This document shows, one piece after another, positions 32,459-45,009 of a DNA stretch of 64,000 bases; the stretch's first letter is position 1, and every line of letters starts with the position of its first letter. Made by a program: the position numbers and the translations under genes. The stretch lies in NCBI GenBank assembly GCA_022828595.1, contig JAKGHH010000003.1, positions 58,827,759 through 58,891,758 on the forward strand. The letters run 5' to 3'. A model generated the notes under the pieces. That model saw nothing but the letters and a program-made list of their open reading frames with translations, ran no database searches and was not told the origin of the DNA. This DNA is from Nelumbo lutea (lineage: Eukaryota > Streptophyta > Magnoliopsida > Proteales > Nelumbonaceae).

Positions 32459-33919
32459 GGCGGGTTGTCGAAGCCCTCAAAATTAATTCTAGTCCCACCT
32501 TACTATAAACTTGTAGTAACAGTGGTGGTACCAGCTCGAATCCCACAGGGAGCCAGTAATTAATTTCTCAGTTGAATGCCCAATATAAAGAGTGGGAAAT
32601 TCGAATAATTAAATTTCTAAAATAAGTGAAGAGCAAATAACAATTAACAAGGAATATTCATTCTTACCAACTCTGATCCAAAGGTTCGAATTGAGTTAAT
32701 TGGTCATCGATCATAGGAAAAATAATCAGCAGTCTTACAATTCAAGCATTTAACCTTCGGATTTATTAGGATAACCATAATAAACCTCGTGTTTTCCTAA
32801 TTTAGTTGACCAAACCCAACATTCGATCAACACTTATCATTGACTGACTGGGCACGATAGCATTCCATATCAATTAATGATAGCAATAACCCCCGTGAAA
32901 TCAGTTAAACCAAAATAAAAATAATTGAGATAGCTGCAATTATCAAATCTTGTTCCGTTGATTCCCTTTAGGTTAAAACATGCCAATACATTGGTCAAAG
33001 GCTGTCATGAACAATTGACCCAAAAAGATATTAACCAATTGCTACTTGTACCACCATTCGTGACAATTACGGATCATCGAATTATGAATAGCAGTAGAAA
33101 GATCAACATTAATTAATTTGTCAGAGTAATCAACATTAACTTCCATAAGAACATGCACAATAATCAACAAATACTTGAATTAAAAGCAAGAAATTAAATT
33201 AAACACATAACCTCACGATGACACAATCGAATCAACAATTCCCCTTGAATCAGAAAAGAAAAGCTCAGCCACTCATGGTTGTCGATTCCTTCTTACTTTG
33301 CTTCCAAGATGGATGGACTGATTGACTCCCTGAAGCTAGTCCGCCCCCCTTCATATAACTTTAGGTGGAGGTCTGTTTTCCAACTCCCTTTAAGAGATTA
33401 TCCTCAAAAATAGAAAGTCCTAATCAGTTTTGATCTAATCCTATCCTATCTCTTATCTAGTAATCCCAATCTTCTTATCCTCTAGAATTACATTTGAATT
33501 TTAAATATGATGAGACTTTTCTTATCTTCCTTGGGATTACATTCAAAATTTAAATCTGATGAGACTCTTTATTCTTGAATTCGAGTTGGTTTTCTTTAAT
33601 AAATTGGGCTGCTACAAGGCTTTTCTGCGAATTGGGCTTCAGTTGTGAACTGGGCTTTACTACGAATTTTCTCCTACTTTAGGCCCGATTTTGACCTTGA
33701 TGCAGACCGAATCAGTCAAAACCCAGAACATGAAAGTTGTGGAGTTCTCCCTTATCTTTCCGATGCATCTTGAATCATCCCAATCAGAGTCAGGATTTGA
33801 GAGTTATGCCCAAATTACCAAATAGTACTGAAACTATGCAAAATCATCCAATTAAGTGCTAATTTAATGTAAAGGAATGAATATTTGGGGATAAAAATGT
33901 GATACTTTTTATTCCCATC
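32457..33919. mobile_element. possible solo LTR or large non-autonomous retroelement
   Basis: The 1.46-kb segment differs in base composition from its flanks and is bounded by AGGAT on both sides (32452-32456 and 33920-33924). It starts GTGGCGGGTTGTCGAAGCCC and ends TTTTTATTCCCATC; shifted by one base the ends read TG..CA. Words such as GCTCGAATCCCACAGGGAGCC are typical of plant LTR-type repeats. It has no coding frame and no second copy in the window, so a solo LTR is a guess. Confidence 0.4.
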
Positions 33920-33924
33920 AGGAT

Positions 33925-35818
33925 GATGTAAGGACATTTGGGCATTTTAGGTCCCTCTTAAGGATTAAATAACTCATGATACAAAAACCCCAAAATCCTG
34001 ATATTAATAAAGTAATAAAATATTATTAAAATAATAATAAGATAAGCATAATAAAATAATAGTATTATAATAAAATATTACTAAAATAATAATAGTAAAT
34101 AAAGATATTAATTGTTAAATATAATAATAATGTATAAATAAAACATTAATACAATATATTTTAGGGTAGGAAAAATAGTTTTAGTTATAATAATATTACT
34201 TCTAACTAAGTAATAAATAAATAATTAAAATATATTAATATAAAATATTCATTATAAATACTAAGATATTGATTATTAAAGACTAATAAAATAATAAAAA
34301 TTAATAAAATTGTTAGTTGATTCCAATTTCAATTCCAAATAGACCAAACAATAGCAATCAGAATCCAATAATTATGTATACATATATATTTATATATATA
34401 TATATATATTATGTATGATTATATAAAGTTTATAATTGATAAATTTCATATTTATATTTATATACATTTATTATACATAGATACTTTAAAAATAATTTGT
34501 TTTTAAAACTTTTTAAATTTCTTATCATTTTAAACACAATAAGATGGTTATAAATTAAATATGAAGATGATCCAAAACCCAACAAAATAATCAGATGTGA
34601 ATGTAGTGCATCTAGATTTCATAATCGAATGCGGATGTGGATGCATTTGGTTCTGATCTAAATCTAAACCATTTATAATCCTACTGTCTACATTATGTGA
34701 GGTTGGTGTAGATCTGAGTTAGACTTAGCTCAGAAGAAAATAGTTGCTTGAGCCCGAAAATTTGTTGGTTTAGTCGGGTTTAGGCTAAGTTATAAACGAT
34801 CATCCCTAAGTAGGAGTTTTAAGACATTTATAATTAGGTCATTATTCATTTTAATATTTTAATTAAAATTTATAGTTTTTATATTGAATGCAAGTGATTT
34901 AATTTATTTTTTTAATAATTTTTTTACATTTTATTATTATTTTGTGAATTATTAATTTGTATTAATTTCTTTAATATTTGCTAGATAAAATTTTGCTAAT
35001 ATTTATTTTTATTTATTTATAGTTTTATGACAACTAACCAATTAATAGGATTCGAATGTGAATAGGGATAGCAATGTTCCCCATTCCATTGGGCATTCAA
35101 CTTCCCCGACCCGATGGGGCTAAGGATGGATATTGCCTTGAAAGGGATTGGGATTGATAATGATATGCAACCAAGGATGGGGATAGAGATGGGGATGAGG
35201 ATTTGTTTCAAGATCTTAAACCTTGAGCTTGGACTTAGATTAATTTAATTATGACTAAAAAGGTTAATCTATAGATTAATTTAATTATAACATTTAATGA
35301 TTAATAAAGTAAAATAAATCAAATAAATTAAAACACTAATGGATAATATGACAAAATATTTATTTATTGAGTAATTAGCAATAATTTATTATTTTTGTTA
35401 AAAAAGTATTAATGTAATTAGTCTAAATTATTAAATTATTTTTATAAAAAAATTACTAAAATAAAGATTACTAAAGTTATTAATATAATTACCAGTTTTA
35501 TATTAATGTAATATTTTCACAGGTCGGGCTTCAGGGTCAACCCATTAACATTTTACACTGCTTCGGGCATGGGCCTTCGGGTAATGCCCATTTAAATTTA
35601 GGCAAAACCTAAGCCTGAGTTAAATGCATCAAAACTCAAGTAAAGCTTTTGCATAAACGAGCATCGACTAACATGACATTTTCCCAATTTATGCTAGAAT
35701 GTTAATGTGATAAGTATTTTTTTCCTTTCTGTTTTTTTTTTTTTTTTTTTTTGGTGGGGGGGGCATTTTAGATAGAAATGTGGCAAGTTAGGGGTGGTGG
35801 TTTCTAGGTCAACCAACC
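33925..35818. repeat. AT-rich dispersed repeats, no gene seen
   Basis: About 33945-34120 is related to 9335-9480, and about 35220-35500 to 10915-11170 (TTAATTTAATTATGACTAAAAA). A TA run lies near 34382-34410 and a T/G run at 35735-35762. Just before element B, TTAGGGGTGGTGG looks like the start of a hAT MITE into which B inserted. Confidence 0.5.
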
Positions 35819-36445
35819 TGATGAGGGGTGATTTGGCCCAACCTTATGAATAGAGGACATGTGGACAAAATTTGCCAACCAGGTGATGACTCTGCACTTC
35901 CGACCAACTCGACAAATCGGTCACCTCGGGTGTCCCAGTCACTTCGGATCACCCCGAGGACAAGGTATCTCAAATGCCCCTATTTATAGAGGCGACATGT
36001 AGCAGGTTCTAGAAGCTCGCCAGTTGCCTCCAAGCCTTTCAGGATCACGCCGCGCACCCGTAGGTCTTATCCTCATCCTGCCCAATTTAGGTGGACACGA
36101 TGAGGTTTATTGGCCAGCACGTTATCCACCTTCCGAAGCATAACAGACCCCTAATGCTTGACCCGAGGATCTCGAAGAGGCTTCATGAGGCTCACAGAAG
36201 CCCAACTATATAAGGGCATTGGCCCCCATGGCACAAGGTACACGCGATTACATGCTTACTAGCTATTTACACTCAATCTTTCAGCTCGCTACCAAAGTAC
36301 AATACTAACTTAAGCATCGAAGCGACCTCGCTGGGTTAGCCACCCCGGGTTCTCTGGTCCGTCTTCTTGCAGCTTTAACCAGCTCACGAAGTGAATAGCA
36401 TCTATGTGATCTTCCAGCTAGGAGCTTCCAGATTGTGCACCATCA
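35819..36445 (+). repeat. 5' LTR of element B
   Basis: Starts TGATGAGGGGTGATTTGG and ends GTGCACCATCA. TATATAAG at 36207-36214 is the likely promoter box. The second copy is at 42198-42822. Confidence 0.9.
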
Positions 36446-36447
36446 AT

Positions 36448-36465
36448 TGGCGTCGTTTGTGGGAA
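36448..36465 (+). other. primer-binding site of element B
   Basis: TGGCGTCGTTTGTGGGAA, two bases after the LTR and equivalent to the sites of A and C with changes at a few positions. Confidence 0.75.
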
Positions 36466-36509
36466 CGACCGAAAAGCCAAGTTTTCTACCTCACTATTTC
36501 ATTTACTCA

Positions 36510-38529
36510 ATGGCTTCTCCAAGCAACATTGGAAAGAGAGCCAACATGACCGCCTCTAGGGGTTAGGAGCATATTGCTGCTAGCCAAGAGTTCCCCACAG
36601 TTTGCATTGGCCAGTTCACTATTCCCCTCACTGTCTCAGGGATCCCTATTATATCAACCCAGTAGACTCAGTACCGAACCCAGCCATTGAACGTTCCCTT
36701 ACCCCAGGTAAATGCTACTTTTTCCATGCTGGAGCCCTCTATGGTCCCTCTTTGGGTCGGGCACTAGCAATTCGACGAGCTGGTCCAAAGTGTCTGAACC
36801 ATGCAACTACAAATGCAACAAATGCACCAATTTCAACAGTTCCAGCAATACTAATTCTACGAACAATACTAGCAGCAATTTCCACCATTGCAACCGAACC
36901 ATCATCAAAATCAGCACTAGAACCAAACCAGAACCAGAACCAGCATTGGGCCCATAATCAGCAGCAGCAGTAATAGGGTGTATGCCGATCTCCTCCTCAA
37001 AGTGTAGGAAACCCATAGGTCCCAGTCCCTCCCCAGGACCAGGCCCCACCTTGGGGTAGAGTTGACGGTCAGCGTACACCCCCACCTTCTCAGAGAGGAA
37101 ACCCTAAAGACAAGCCCAAAGTCCGTCAGCATACGAGAAAACCAATTGGCAACAACACTCGCAACCTCAGAATTGCGAGTTGCAAGTCAATGACCGCCAA
37201 CTCGTAGCATGAGACATGGACTTACGATGAGACCCCTCAACTTCCCGTGATAGTCAACAGCGAGTTCGTGACCGAGAAGACACCAGAGGTAGGAAACCAC
37301 TCTCACCTCACCACAGCGTTCGGGAGCAAGAACGAACCAAGGTTGAAGTGCTAGATAACACCAAGGTCAACAATAGTAATGTAGAGGCAGCCAAGAAGCA
37401 ACGACGTCGCAAGACGCGATCATCATCCAGCAACAATCCGCCATCAAAAAGTAGATAGCCACTGGAACCAAGCGGGGTGAGGGACGACGTGAGCTCAATA
37501 GCTGCATAGTTGGCTCCTGCATTGTTGAGTCGACCCTCCCTCTGTCACCTAAGATACTAGCGGCCCCAAGGCCAAAGGACTTCAAGACACCTACACTAGA
37601 CACGTACGATGGGAAGTTCGACCCTAATGACCACATCGATGCATTTCAGTCTCAGATGCACCTTATTGGAGCAGGCGAGGCATGCATGTGCGTGGCCTTA
37701 TGTGCATCGATGTGATCATTAGGCTCAACCAAAAGCTAGGCTCAATTCGCTGACATGTTCACTACCCATTTCATCGCTAGTAAGAAGTGCCTGAAGTCAC
37801 AAGAGAACCTTCTGAACATGGTCCAGAGGGAGAATGAATCAATTCGAAGCTACATCAAGCACTTCAATGAGTGTTTGCATATATCAGACCTCGATATGGT
37901 TGTACGCCTCACTGTAGCACGAAAGGGAGTTAAGCACAAGTAGTTCGCGTGGTACCTCGGAGTACATCGCCCAAGGATGATCGCAGAGTTCCTCGACTAT
38001 GCCGAGAGGTTCATGACATAGAAGAATCTCTCAGCCCAAAGGAAGAGGTTCAACAAGGCGAGAAGATGAAGGAGCAAGTAGTAGTAAGTACAGGCGGAAG
38101 AAAAGTATGTCACCAAGGAGAAGCAAGTTTCCCCATCAAAGAATTAAGTCACCATCTCGGGGTTCTAGGTCACGTCACCAATCTAGGACCCCTCCTGTTG
38201 AAAGAACGTCCTACACCCCCCTCAATGCAAAGCGAGGTGAAATCCTGATGGCAAACAAGGATTTTTCTTTTGTCAAGGGGCCACCCAGGCTATGGGGAGA
38301 CCTGGCAACCAGGAACCCAAATTCCTATTGTCACTTTCATCGTGACACTGATTACAGTACTAAGAACTATCGGAAGCTCCGCAACGAGATCGAAGAGCTC
38401 ATCCACCACGGATATCTGAAAAAGTACATCTTGCATGAAGGTAGAGAATTAGTAGACTGTCAAGCCGACCAGAGAAGAGAAGCTCCGGAGTCGAGCAAGC
38501 GAAACGACCAGCCACCTCGGCAACAATAG
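36510..38529 (+). pseudogene. gag of element B (degraded)
   Basis: Starts MASPSNIGKRANM, as in C and D, then CIGQFTIPLTVSGIP and a Gln/Asn-rich stretch. The capsid-like block (about 37590-37960) has LDTYDGKFDPNDHIDAFQSQM, FTTHFIASKKCL and VQREN (the Gln codon that is a stop in A and C). The knuckle segment YCHFHRDTDYSTKNYRKL (about 38327-38380) has Tyr in place of its last Cys. Several stops and frame changes. Confidence 0.8.
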
Positions 38530-38547
38530 CCACCTAAAGGTAGACCA

Positions 38548-39192
38548 ATGTGTGGGGTGATCAACATGATCACTAGCGGGTCCATTGTTGTGGGGTGTAC
38601 CACAACAGTAGGGAAGAACCCAGTCTAAGAGTTAGAGCAAGTAGCAAAGAACCCACTGAAGCGACTTCGGGTGGAGGAGCCAATCTACTTCACCGAGGAC
38701 GATGCGTGTTGGATCCAGTATCTGCATGATGATGCCCTCGTCATCAAGCTTGTAATTAACGACTTCGAGGTAAAGTGGATACTATGGATTCAGGAAGTTT
38801 GGCCAACATACTATTCAATAAAGCTTTTAACAAGTTGTAGTTGAAGCAGAGTGACATAAAGCCAGCAGATTCACCCCTAGTGGTGTTCAGCGGTGAGGTG
38901 GTCAGACCCCTCAATCGAGTCACAGTACCAAATGCAGCAGGGACATGGCCCAACTTACTACGCTTTGAGCACACATTCTTGGTGGTCATGACTTTGTCCC
39001 CCTACAGCGCGATCTTAGGTAGGACCATCCTACATGCCTTATGTGCAGTGGTATTGACCTACTATTTGGAAATGAAGTTTCCAACGATTTGCGGAGTGGG
39101 GGTAGTACAAGGCAATCAACTTGAATCTTGTAAGTGTTACGTGGCTGCCCTGAAGGGTAGGGAAAATTTGGCGGATAACGTCAAACTAAGGG
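38548..39192 (+). pseudogene. protease region of element B
   Basis: INMITSGSIVVGC, EEPIYFTEDDA and HDDALVIKLVINDFEVK match the segment before the protease in A, C and D. The active-site motif reads DSGSLAN near 38788, Leu replacing Ser and Asn replacing Asp of DSGSSAD. EHTFLVVMTLSPYSAILGR and NQLESCKCYVAALKG follow, ending where the deletion joins integrase sequence. Confidence 0.75.
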
Positions 39193-39837
39193 TTGTGGGT
39201 GGACAAGCTACCCGGTGTCCTCTGCGCCTATCGAACAACCATCAAGACTACAACTGGGGAAACACCTTTCAACCTGGCATACAGAATGGAGGTTGTGATC
39301 CCTGCCGAGATCGAAGTGCCAACCCTGAGGCTTGATGCATATGACGAGGAGGCAAATGATGACGAGTTCCAAACTAACTTGGACCAGATCAAAGAAGTAC
39401 ACAACCTGACCTACAATCGGATTGTGGCATACCAACAATGGGTAGCTCGGTACTATAATGCCCGGGTCAAGAGACAACAGTTTCAAGTCGGCGGCCTGGT
39501 TCTCTGTAAGGTGATGGTATCTGAGCCCGGCGTATCAAAGAAGTACACAACCTGACCTACAATCGGATTGTGGCATACCAACAACGGGTAGCTCGGTACT
39601 ATAATGCCCGGGTCAAGAGACAACAGTTTCAAGTCGGCGGCCTGGTGCTCTGTAAGGTGATGGTATCTGAGCCCGGCGTAGGTAAGCTCGGCCCGAACTG
39701 GGAGGGTCTGTATAGGGTGAGACGCATGTTCGGAGAAGGCACGTATGAGCTTAAGACAATGGAAGGGAGGTTGGTACCCCAAGCATGGAATGTTGACAAC
39801 CTAAAGAAGTGTACTACCTATGAGCTCGAGAGTTAGA
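39193..39837 (+). pseudogene. integrase C-terminal fragment of element B, first copy
   Basis: Begins LPGVLCAYRTTIKTTTGETP, the end of the integrase core, and runs through YYNARVKRQQFQVGGLVL to WNVDNLKK and TYELES. A 145-bp tandem duplication (about 39389-39533 repeated at 39534-39678) repeats the HNLTYNRIVAYQQ to VSEPGV segment. Confidence 0.85.
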
Positions 39838-40740
39838 TATCCACCAAAAATTAACTAAGTCTAGAAGATCACCGAGCTAGCCATATTACGAATCAAGGAG
39901 TGGAGTGTGAGTCGCTCATAGAGTCTAAGGGCCACGATGACCGAGCTAATGACCTTGGCAGAACCTAAGACCTAGTCGCTTCGACATGGGCAATATGAGA
40001 CCTAGTCGCCTCTTCGGCATGGGCAAGCGAGAAGTAGCTCGTGTGCAGGCAAGTCGGGGAAACACCATCAAGACTGCAACTGGGGAAACACCTTTCAATC
40101 TGGCATATGGAATGGAGGTTGTGATCCCTGCCGAGATCGAAGTGCCAACCCTGAGGCTTGATGAATATGATGAGGAGGCAAATGATGAGGAGTTCTAAAC
40201 TAACTTGGACCAGATTGAAGAAGTACACAACCTGACCGACAATCGAATTGTGGCATACCAACAACGGGTAGCTCGGTACTATAATGCCCAGGTCAAGAGA
40301 CAACAGTTTCAAGTTGGCAGTCTGGTGCTCTGTAAGGTGACGGTATCTGAGCCCAGCGTAGGTAAGCTCAGCCCGAACTGGGAGGGTCTGTACAGGGTGA
40401 GACGCATGTTCGGAGAAGGCACGTATGAGCTTAAGACAATGGAAGGGAGGTCGGTACCCCAAGCATGGAATGTCGATAACCTAAAGAAGTGTACTACCTA
40501 TGAGCTCGAGAGTTAGATATCCACCAAAAATTAACTAAGTCTAGAAAATCACCGAGCTAGCCATATTACGAATCAAGGAGTGGAGTGTGAGTCGCTCATA
40601 GAGTCTAAGGGCCACGATGACCGAGCTAATGACCTTGGTGCAACCTAAGACCTAGTCGCTTCGGCATGGGCAATATGAGACCCAGTTGCCTCTTCGACAT
40701 GGGCAAGCGAGAAGTAGCTCGTTTGCAGGCAGGTCGGGCG
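39239..40740 (+). repeat. tandem duplication in element B
   Basis: About 39239-40060 is repeated with few changes at about 40068-40740: integrase end, stop codon and post-pol repeat words (GAGTCGCTCATAGAGTC). The second copy lacks the inner 145-bp duplication, so two duplication events are layered; the inner one came later or was lost from copy two. Confidence 0.85.
40066..40516 (+). pseudogene. integrase C-terminal fragment of element B, second copy
   Basis: [41 protein letters not shown], one in-frame TAA near 40198, then YYNAQVKRQQFQVGSLVL and LSPNWEGLYRVRRMFGEGTYEL to TYELES. It has no start or core of its own and is a duplicate of the fragment before it. Confidence 0.85.
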
Positions 40741-40995
40741 TATTCCCTACATTGTCTGCTCACTTCGGCATACATTGAGATTGGATTATTCTTACTTACG
40801 CCGAGCTTGCCAGCTTGGCACTTCGGAATAATCCACACTTAGAAAAATTTTTACACGGTCAAGATTTTTGCACGAGGGGAACAAAAGGATTCTATTCATT
40901 CAAAATGAAGTTTTAATACATTCAAAAAAAAAAAGGAAGAGGAGGGAAACAACTACTCAACATAATTACAGGGGGTCCAAGAAAAGAGGCACAGT

Positions 40996-41753
40996 TTAGT
41001 CTTGATGGGGCTCCTCGCCCCCTCCTTTAACAAGCTCAACATCCTTGGTCGAGTCCACCTCCATATATGTGCTTGTAGTAGCAACCCTATTGGTCTCCAT
41101 GACCTCGTTGACTACTATGTCAAAGTTCCTCGACTTCTCTCTAGCTTCCAGATCAACATCATCATCCCCATCCTCCTCGAAATCTTGATCTTTGCCCGCC
41201 TCTTGAATTACAGTCTCTATGGAGACCCAGATTGTTGTGAGCAATTGAAGTGGTGAAACAGGGAGATGGTACCTTCTATAGAGTGAACTAAGTTCGGGTG
41301 AAGCTGGCCTATGGTTATGTTAAAAAATCGGAGGATCTCCACAATGAACGGGTTGAGTGGGAAGTGCAGCCCGGCTGTCAGCTACTCTTCGAACACCACA
41401 ACCTCATCGAAATCATGATCCCAAGGATACCCCTTTAAGGGGATACACCAGCCGAGGTCCTCAAGGAATTTATAGTACTCGGCCAGTGTTCACAGTCTCT
41501 CCACAGTCATCATGGAAGAATAGAAGCAGTCTAGCCCCAACCTTCGAGAAGTATGGGAGCTCGAAGCTTCCTTCCTAGAGTCTTCCCGCTCCTTTGTTTG
41601 GGAGTCCACCTCAGGTGGACTAGGCTCAGAAGCATGTGCTGAGGTTCCCACCTCGGCAGGACCAGATTCTACTTCTTGGCCCAAGGAGTCCACCTCGGTC
41701 CCACTTGGCTCGCTACTGGCATCCAATAGACTACTAGTGCTGACACTCAACAT
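40996..41753 (-). pseudogene. antisense gene remnant of element B
   Basis: It starts at ATG 41753 (MLSVSTSSLLDASSEPSG), an acidic Ser-rich N-terminus. RRLGLDCFYSSMMTVERL follows, aligning with the RGRMLDRFGPSTMT block of C, and an EQLTAGLHFPLNPFIVEI-like block and TIGQLHPN block lie in another frame to about 41270. It then jumps to an acidic tail (41244-40996: EEDGDDDVD, ending GGGEEPHQD). The middle (basic patch and coiled coil) is largely lost. Confidence 0.65.
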
Positions 41754-41920
41754 TGTAATTGAAGGAAAACAAGTAGGAAGAAAGGAGACTTACCTAGACC
41801 GGAGAGAAGAGAAGATGACTTTGAAGGAAAAGAGCGGGTGACACCGACCTAAAAGCAAACATGTGAGCTCAAACCACGAACAAACAAATCATGGCGAAGA
41901 AAATGGGGACCCCATAGCCC

Positions 41921-41930
41921 CTATTTATAG
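41921..41930 (-). promoter_or_regulatory. TATA box of the antisense gene in element B
   Basis: CTATAAATAG followed by GGGC on the minus strand, 168 bases before the antisense ATG at 41753. It is identical to the decamers in A and C. A GTAAGT donor (near 41799) within the leader suggests a 5' UTR intron. Confidence 0.7.
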
Positions 41931-42197
41931 CTACCGTAGTCAACATGATCTGACGGCTCCATGAAAACCTGCTGCACTCCTCCTGAGGCCAAAATTAGTT
42001 GAGCGCGTGTTTTGACATCCGTAGGGTGAAAAATCTACACGGCGTCCGCGTGTTCCTGATACGTGACATGGCTTCCTGGTCGAGCCAAACGGGTCACGAA
42101 GGTCTAAGTGCCAGATCGGCCAAGGCCAAATACACCTCAGCTTGTCATGAACTCCTCGCATTGGATCATGACCCGTGCATGAGGAGTGGGGGGCAAT

Positions 42198-42822
42198 TGT
42201 TGAGGGGTGATTTGGCTCGACCTAATGAATAGAGGACATGTGGACAAAATTTGCAAGCTAGGTGATGACTTAGTGCTTCCGACCACCTCGGCAGATCGGT
42301 CACCTTGGCATCCTAGTCACTTCAGATCGCCCCGAGGATAGGGTATCCCAGATGTCCGTATTTACTGAGGTGACACATAGCAGGTTCTAGAAGCCCGCCA
42401 ATTGCCTCTAAGCCTTTCGGGATCATGTCGCACACCCATAGGTCTTATCCTCATCCCGCCCGATTCGGGTGGACACGATGAGGTTTATTGACCAACACGT
42501 TATCCACCTTCCGGAGTGGAACAAACTCCTATTGCTTGGCCCGAGGATCTCGGAGAGGCTTTGTGAGCCTCACAGCAGCCCAACTATATAAGGGCATTGG
42601 CCCCCATGCACAAGGTATGCGCGATTACTTGCTCACCAGCTATTTACACTCAATCTTTCATCTCGCTACCAGAGTACAATACTAACTTAAGCATCGGAGC
42701 GACCTCGCTGGATTAGGCACCCCGGGTTCTTTGATTTGTAATTTTGCAACTTTAACCAACTCACGAAGTGACCAGCATCCAGGTGATCTTCCAACTATGA
42801 GCTTCCAGATCGTGCACCATGA
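42198..42822 (+). repeat. 3' LTR of element B
   Basis: Starts TGTTGAGGGGTGATTTGG after the polypurine run GAGGAGTGGGGGGC (42181-42194) and ends GTGCACCATGA, one base changed from the 5' copy. TATATAAG lies near 42585. Confidence 0.88.
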
Positions 42823-43338
42823 CACACCATGACCCATTCAACCCATTTATTTAGGAGTTGAGGTGGATGTTTTTACATGTGGGTAGTTTATGGGTCATCA
42901 ACCCAATTGATCATCCATATTAAATGGGTTCGGTGAGCTGGGTGGTGGGCTACCAGCTACCAAACGACAACCATTTAGACTCTCTCTCTCTCTAAATTTT
43001 TTCCATTCTTTGTTTACTCTCTCTTGAATTTCTTCCATAGATATATATTAAATGAAGAGATGTTCTCAATATACTGCTGGATGACATGTTTGTAAAGTCT
43101 TTGTAGGGTTTTGCTATTTTGAACTATTAAACTTATTAAAGAATTTATAACCCACTGTTGTCTCTCAATGGGTAGGTTATAAGCTGTGTCTAGGAAAGCC
43201 CAAATAGCTATCCTTCAGTCAAAAATAGGGTTTTTCACTCTTTTTGTGGCTCAGGAAAATAGCTAAATCAATGCTTCAGCCCTCCCAACTTGGCCTAATG
43301 TTTCAAAGTCATGATCCCTTATCCAAGGATGTGGGTAG

Positions 43339-43383
<45 letters not shown>

Positions 43384-43869
43384 GATATCCATAATGGGAA
43401 AATCTATGATACTCGAAAGATATGGTATCAATAGAGATTTGACCAAACAAAGCACCTCCGATATCATTTGATTGGTCACTTTTTTAATGATAACGACCCG
43501 TACAAAATATAGGACAACTACACCTATATATCATTTTACTTTATATTGATTATTTACATATATGATATATTTAATTTGGATTTTTTATTTAAAAATATAA
43601 GTCAGGTTTAATTTGTAATTGACAACCTATTTCATCTAAAAGAATGGGATCAAAACCATTGAAAGTCTTTATAATGGGTCATTTATTTGAATTAAGAAAT
43701 TGAAAGTCTTTATAATGGGTCATTGAAATTAATATGGGTTCCACATCTTTTGAAGTAAATAAATTTTTAATAGATAGCCACATGTCTAAAGAAGTCAGCA
43801 CTTTTTTTTTAAGTAGAGTTAACTACTATCACTTTTTTAGAGAGTGAATATACATGTGTCTAAAGAGAA
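42823..43869. other. intergenic DNA, no gene seen
   Basis: 42823-42960 has GACCCATTCAACCCATTT words, probably the right half of the repeat into which B inserted. A TA run lies at 43344-43381. About 43395-43490 (AAAATCTATGAT onward) is related to 18115-18260. Confidence 0.5.
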
Positions 43870-43877
43870 CCCAGATC

Positions 43878-44268
43878 TAGGGGTGTTCACAGTTTGATTA
43901 ACCAAACCATGGGCCTATTTTTGAAACCGAACTGGTATTACTGGTTTCTGGAAAACCGGTAACCAAAACTAAATCGAAGCTGATCGGTTAACCAGTTGAT
44001 CAGTGGTTCAATTCATCATTTTTTCAGATTCTTATATATCATAAAAAATATGTAAATATATAATAAAAAACTAGAAATATATATAATATTATATTTTAAA
44101 TGATAAATAATATATTATATTATAAATATATATTTATATATAATGTATATTTAATAATTTATAATATATAAAATACAGAACCAACCGATTCAGTAAACCA
44201 ATATTTTCAGTTCGGTTTCATCGGTTTAATTTGTTTTTTAGTTTTTCAGTTTTTCTTGTTCACCCCTA
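43878..44268. mobile_element. hAT-type MITE, TAGGGGTGTTCA ends
   Basis: A perfect 8-bp duplication CCCAGATC (43870-43877 and 44269-44276). Ends TAGGGGTGTTCACAG and TTGTTCACCCCTA. The arms carry AACCGAACTGG and CCGGTTTCATCGG-type words in inverted order with an AT-rich centre. No coding capacity. Confidence 0.9.
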
Positions 44269-44276
44269 CCCAGATC

Positions 44277-45006
44277 TCCTGTAGGCCTACAACTAATGAC
44301 TAGTTGTATATCTTTTAATTTGTATATCGATCCCAAGAATCCTAGGATTGCATGGTTTTTTCGTCCCATATTTGCACTCTTCACTCTTTCCTCATCCTCT
44401 CTTCCTTCTCCCAAAACCTAACCTATTGTTTTCTTTTGTATGAATTCAACCAAAGCAAATAGAACACTTTGAATATAGATATTGATATTCGTGTCCCTCC
44501 TTGTGAGTATGGTTTCTGATTATATAGGTGATCTCTGCTGCTCTACAAAGTTTTCCTAAGTCATGTAACAGATTGAGGAGTCTTAACACAATAATATAAT
44601 AATTTTGTCTTAATAAATTCATATAATAATTATTTGTTAGAAACAACAGCAGCCAAAAAGAAAAAATCAGATTCAAAGTGTTCATGCAGTGAATCAATGC
44701 ATAAACTGTTTATCTTCAGGTTACATTTCAAACAGGATTATACAATGGCCTAGAAATCCAATCAGACAAAGATTAGAAACCCAATTAGAAGTAAAAACAT
44801 CTCAGTTGTTTTGGTTGAGTTCGTACAAAAAGAAAACTAGTATATTAGGTTTTGGGGAAAGGAGATGAAGAGTGAAAATAGGATGGAAAGAAAAGAAACG
44901 TACAATTCAAGAATTTTGGGCTATATAAATTAAAAGATAAATAACAAAAAAGTTCTTGTTAGCGAAAAAGTTTCAATTTGAGAGTGGGTAGAGTTTTGTT
45001 TAAAAT
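44277..45006. other. intergenic DNA, no gene seen
   Basis: No supportable gene; the minus-strand open frame at 44446-44697 has no recognisable domain. Nothing else stands out. Confidence 0.45.
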
Positions 45007-45009
45007 TAA

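Larger units (their letters stand above)
35819..42822 (+). mobile_element. Element B: Tat-type Ty3/gypsy retrotransposon, internally deleted
   Basis: LTRs of about 627 bp flank gag, protease, the C-terminal end of integrase (duplicated), and a partial antisense gene. RT, both RNase H domains and the integrase core are absent: the frame jumps near 39192 from the post-protease segment straight to the integrase end. It is a non-autonomous deletion derivative of the family of A, C and D. Target duplication is unclear (CAACC left, CACAC right). Confidence 0.88.
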
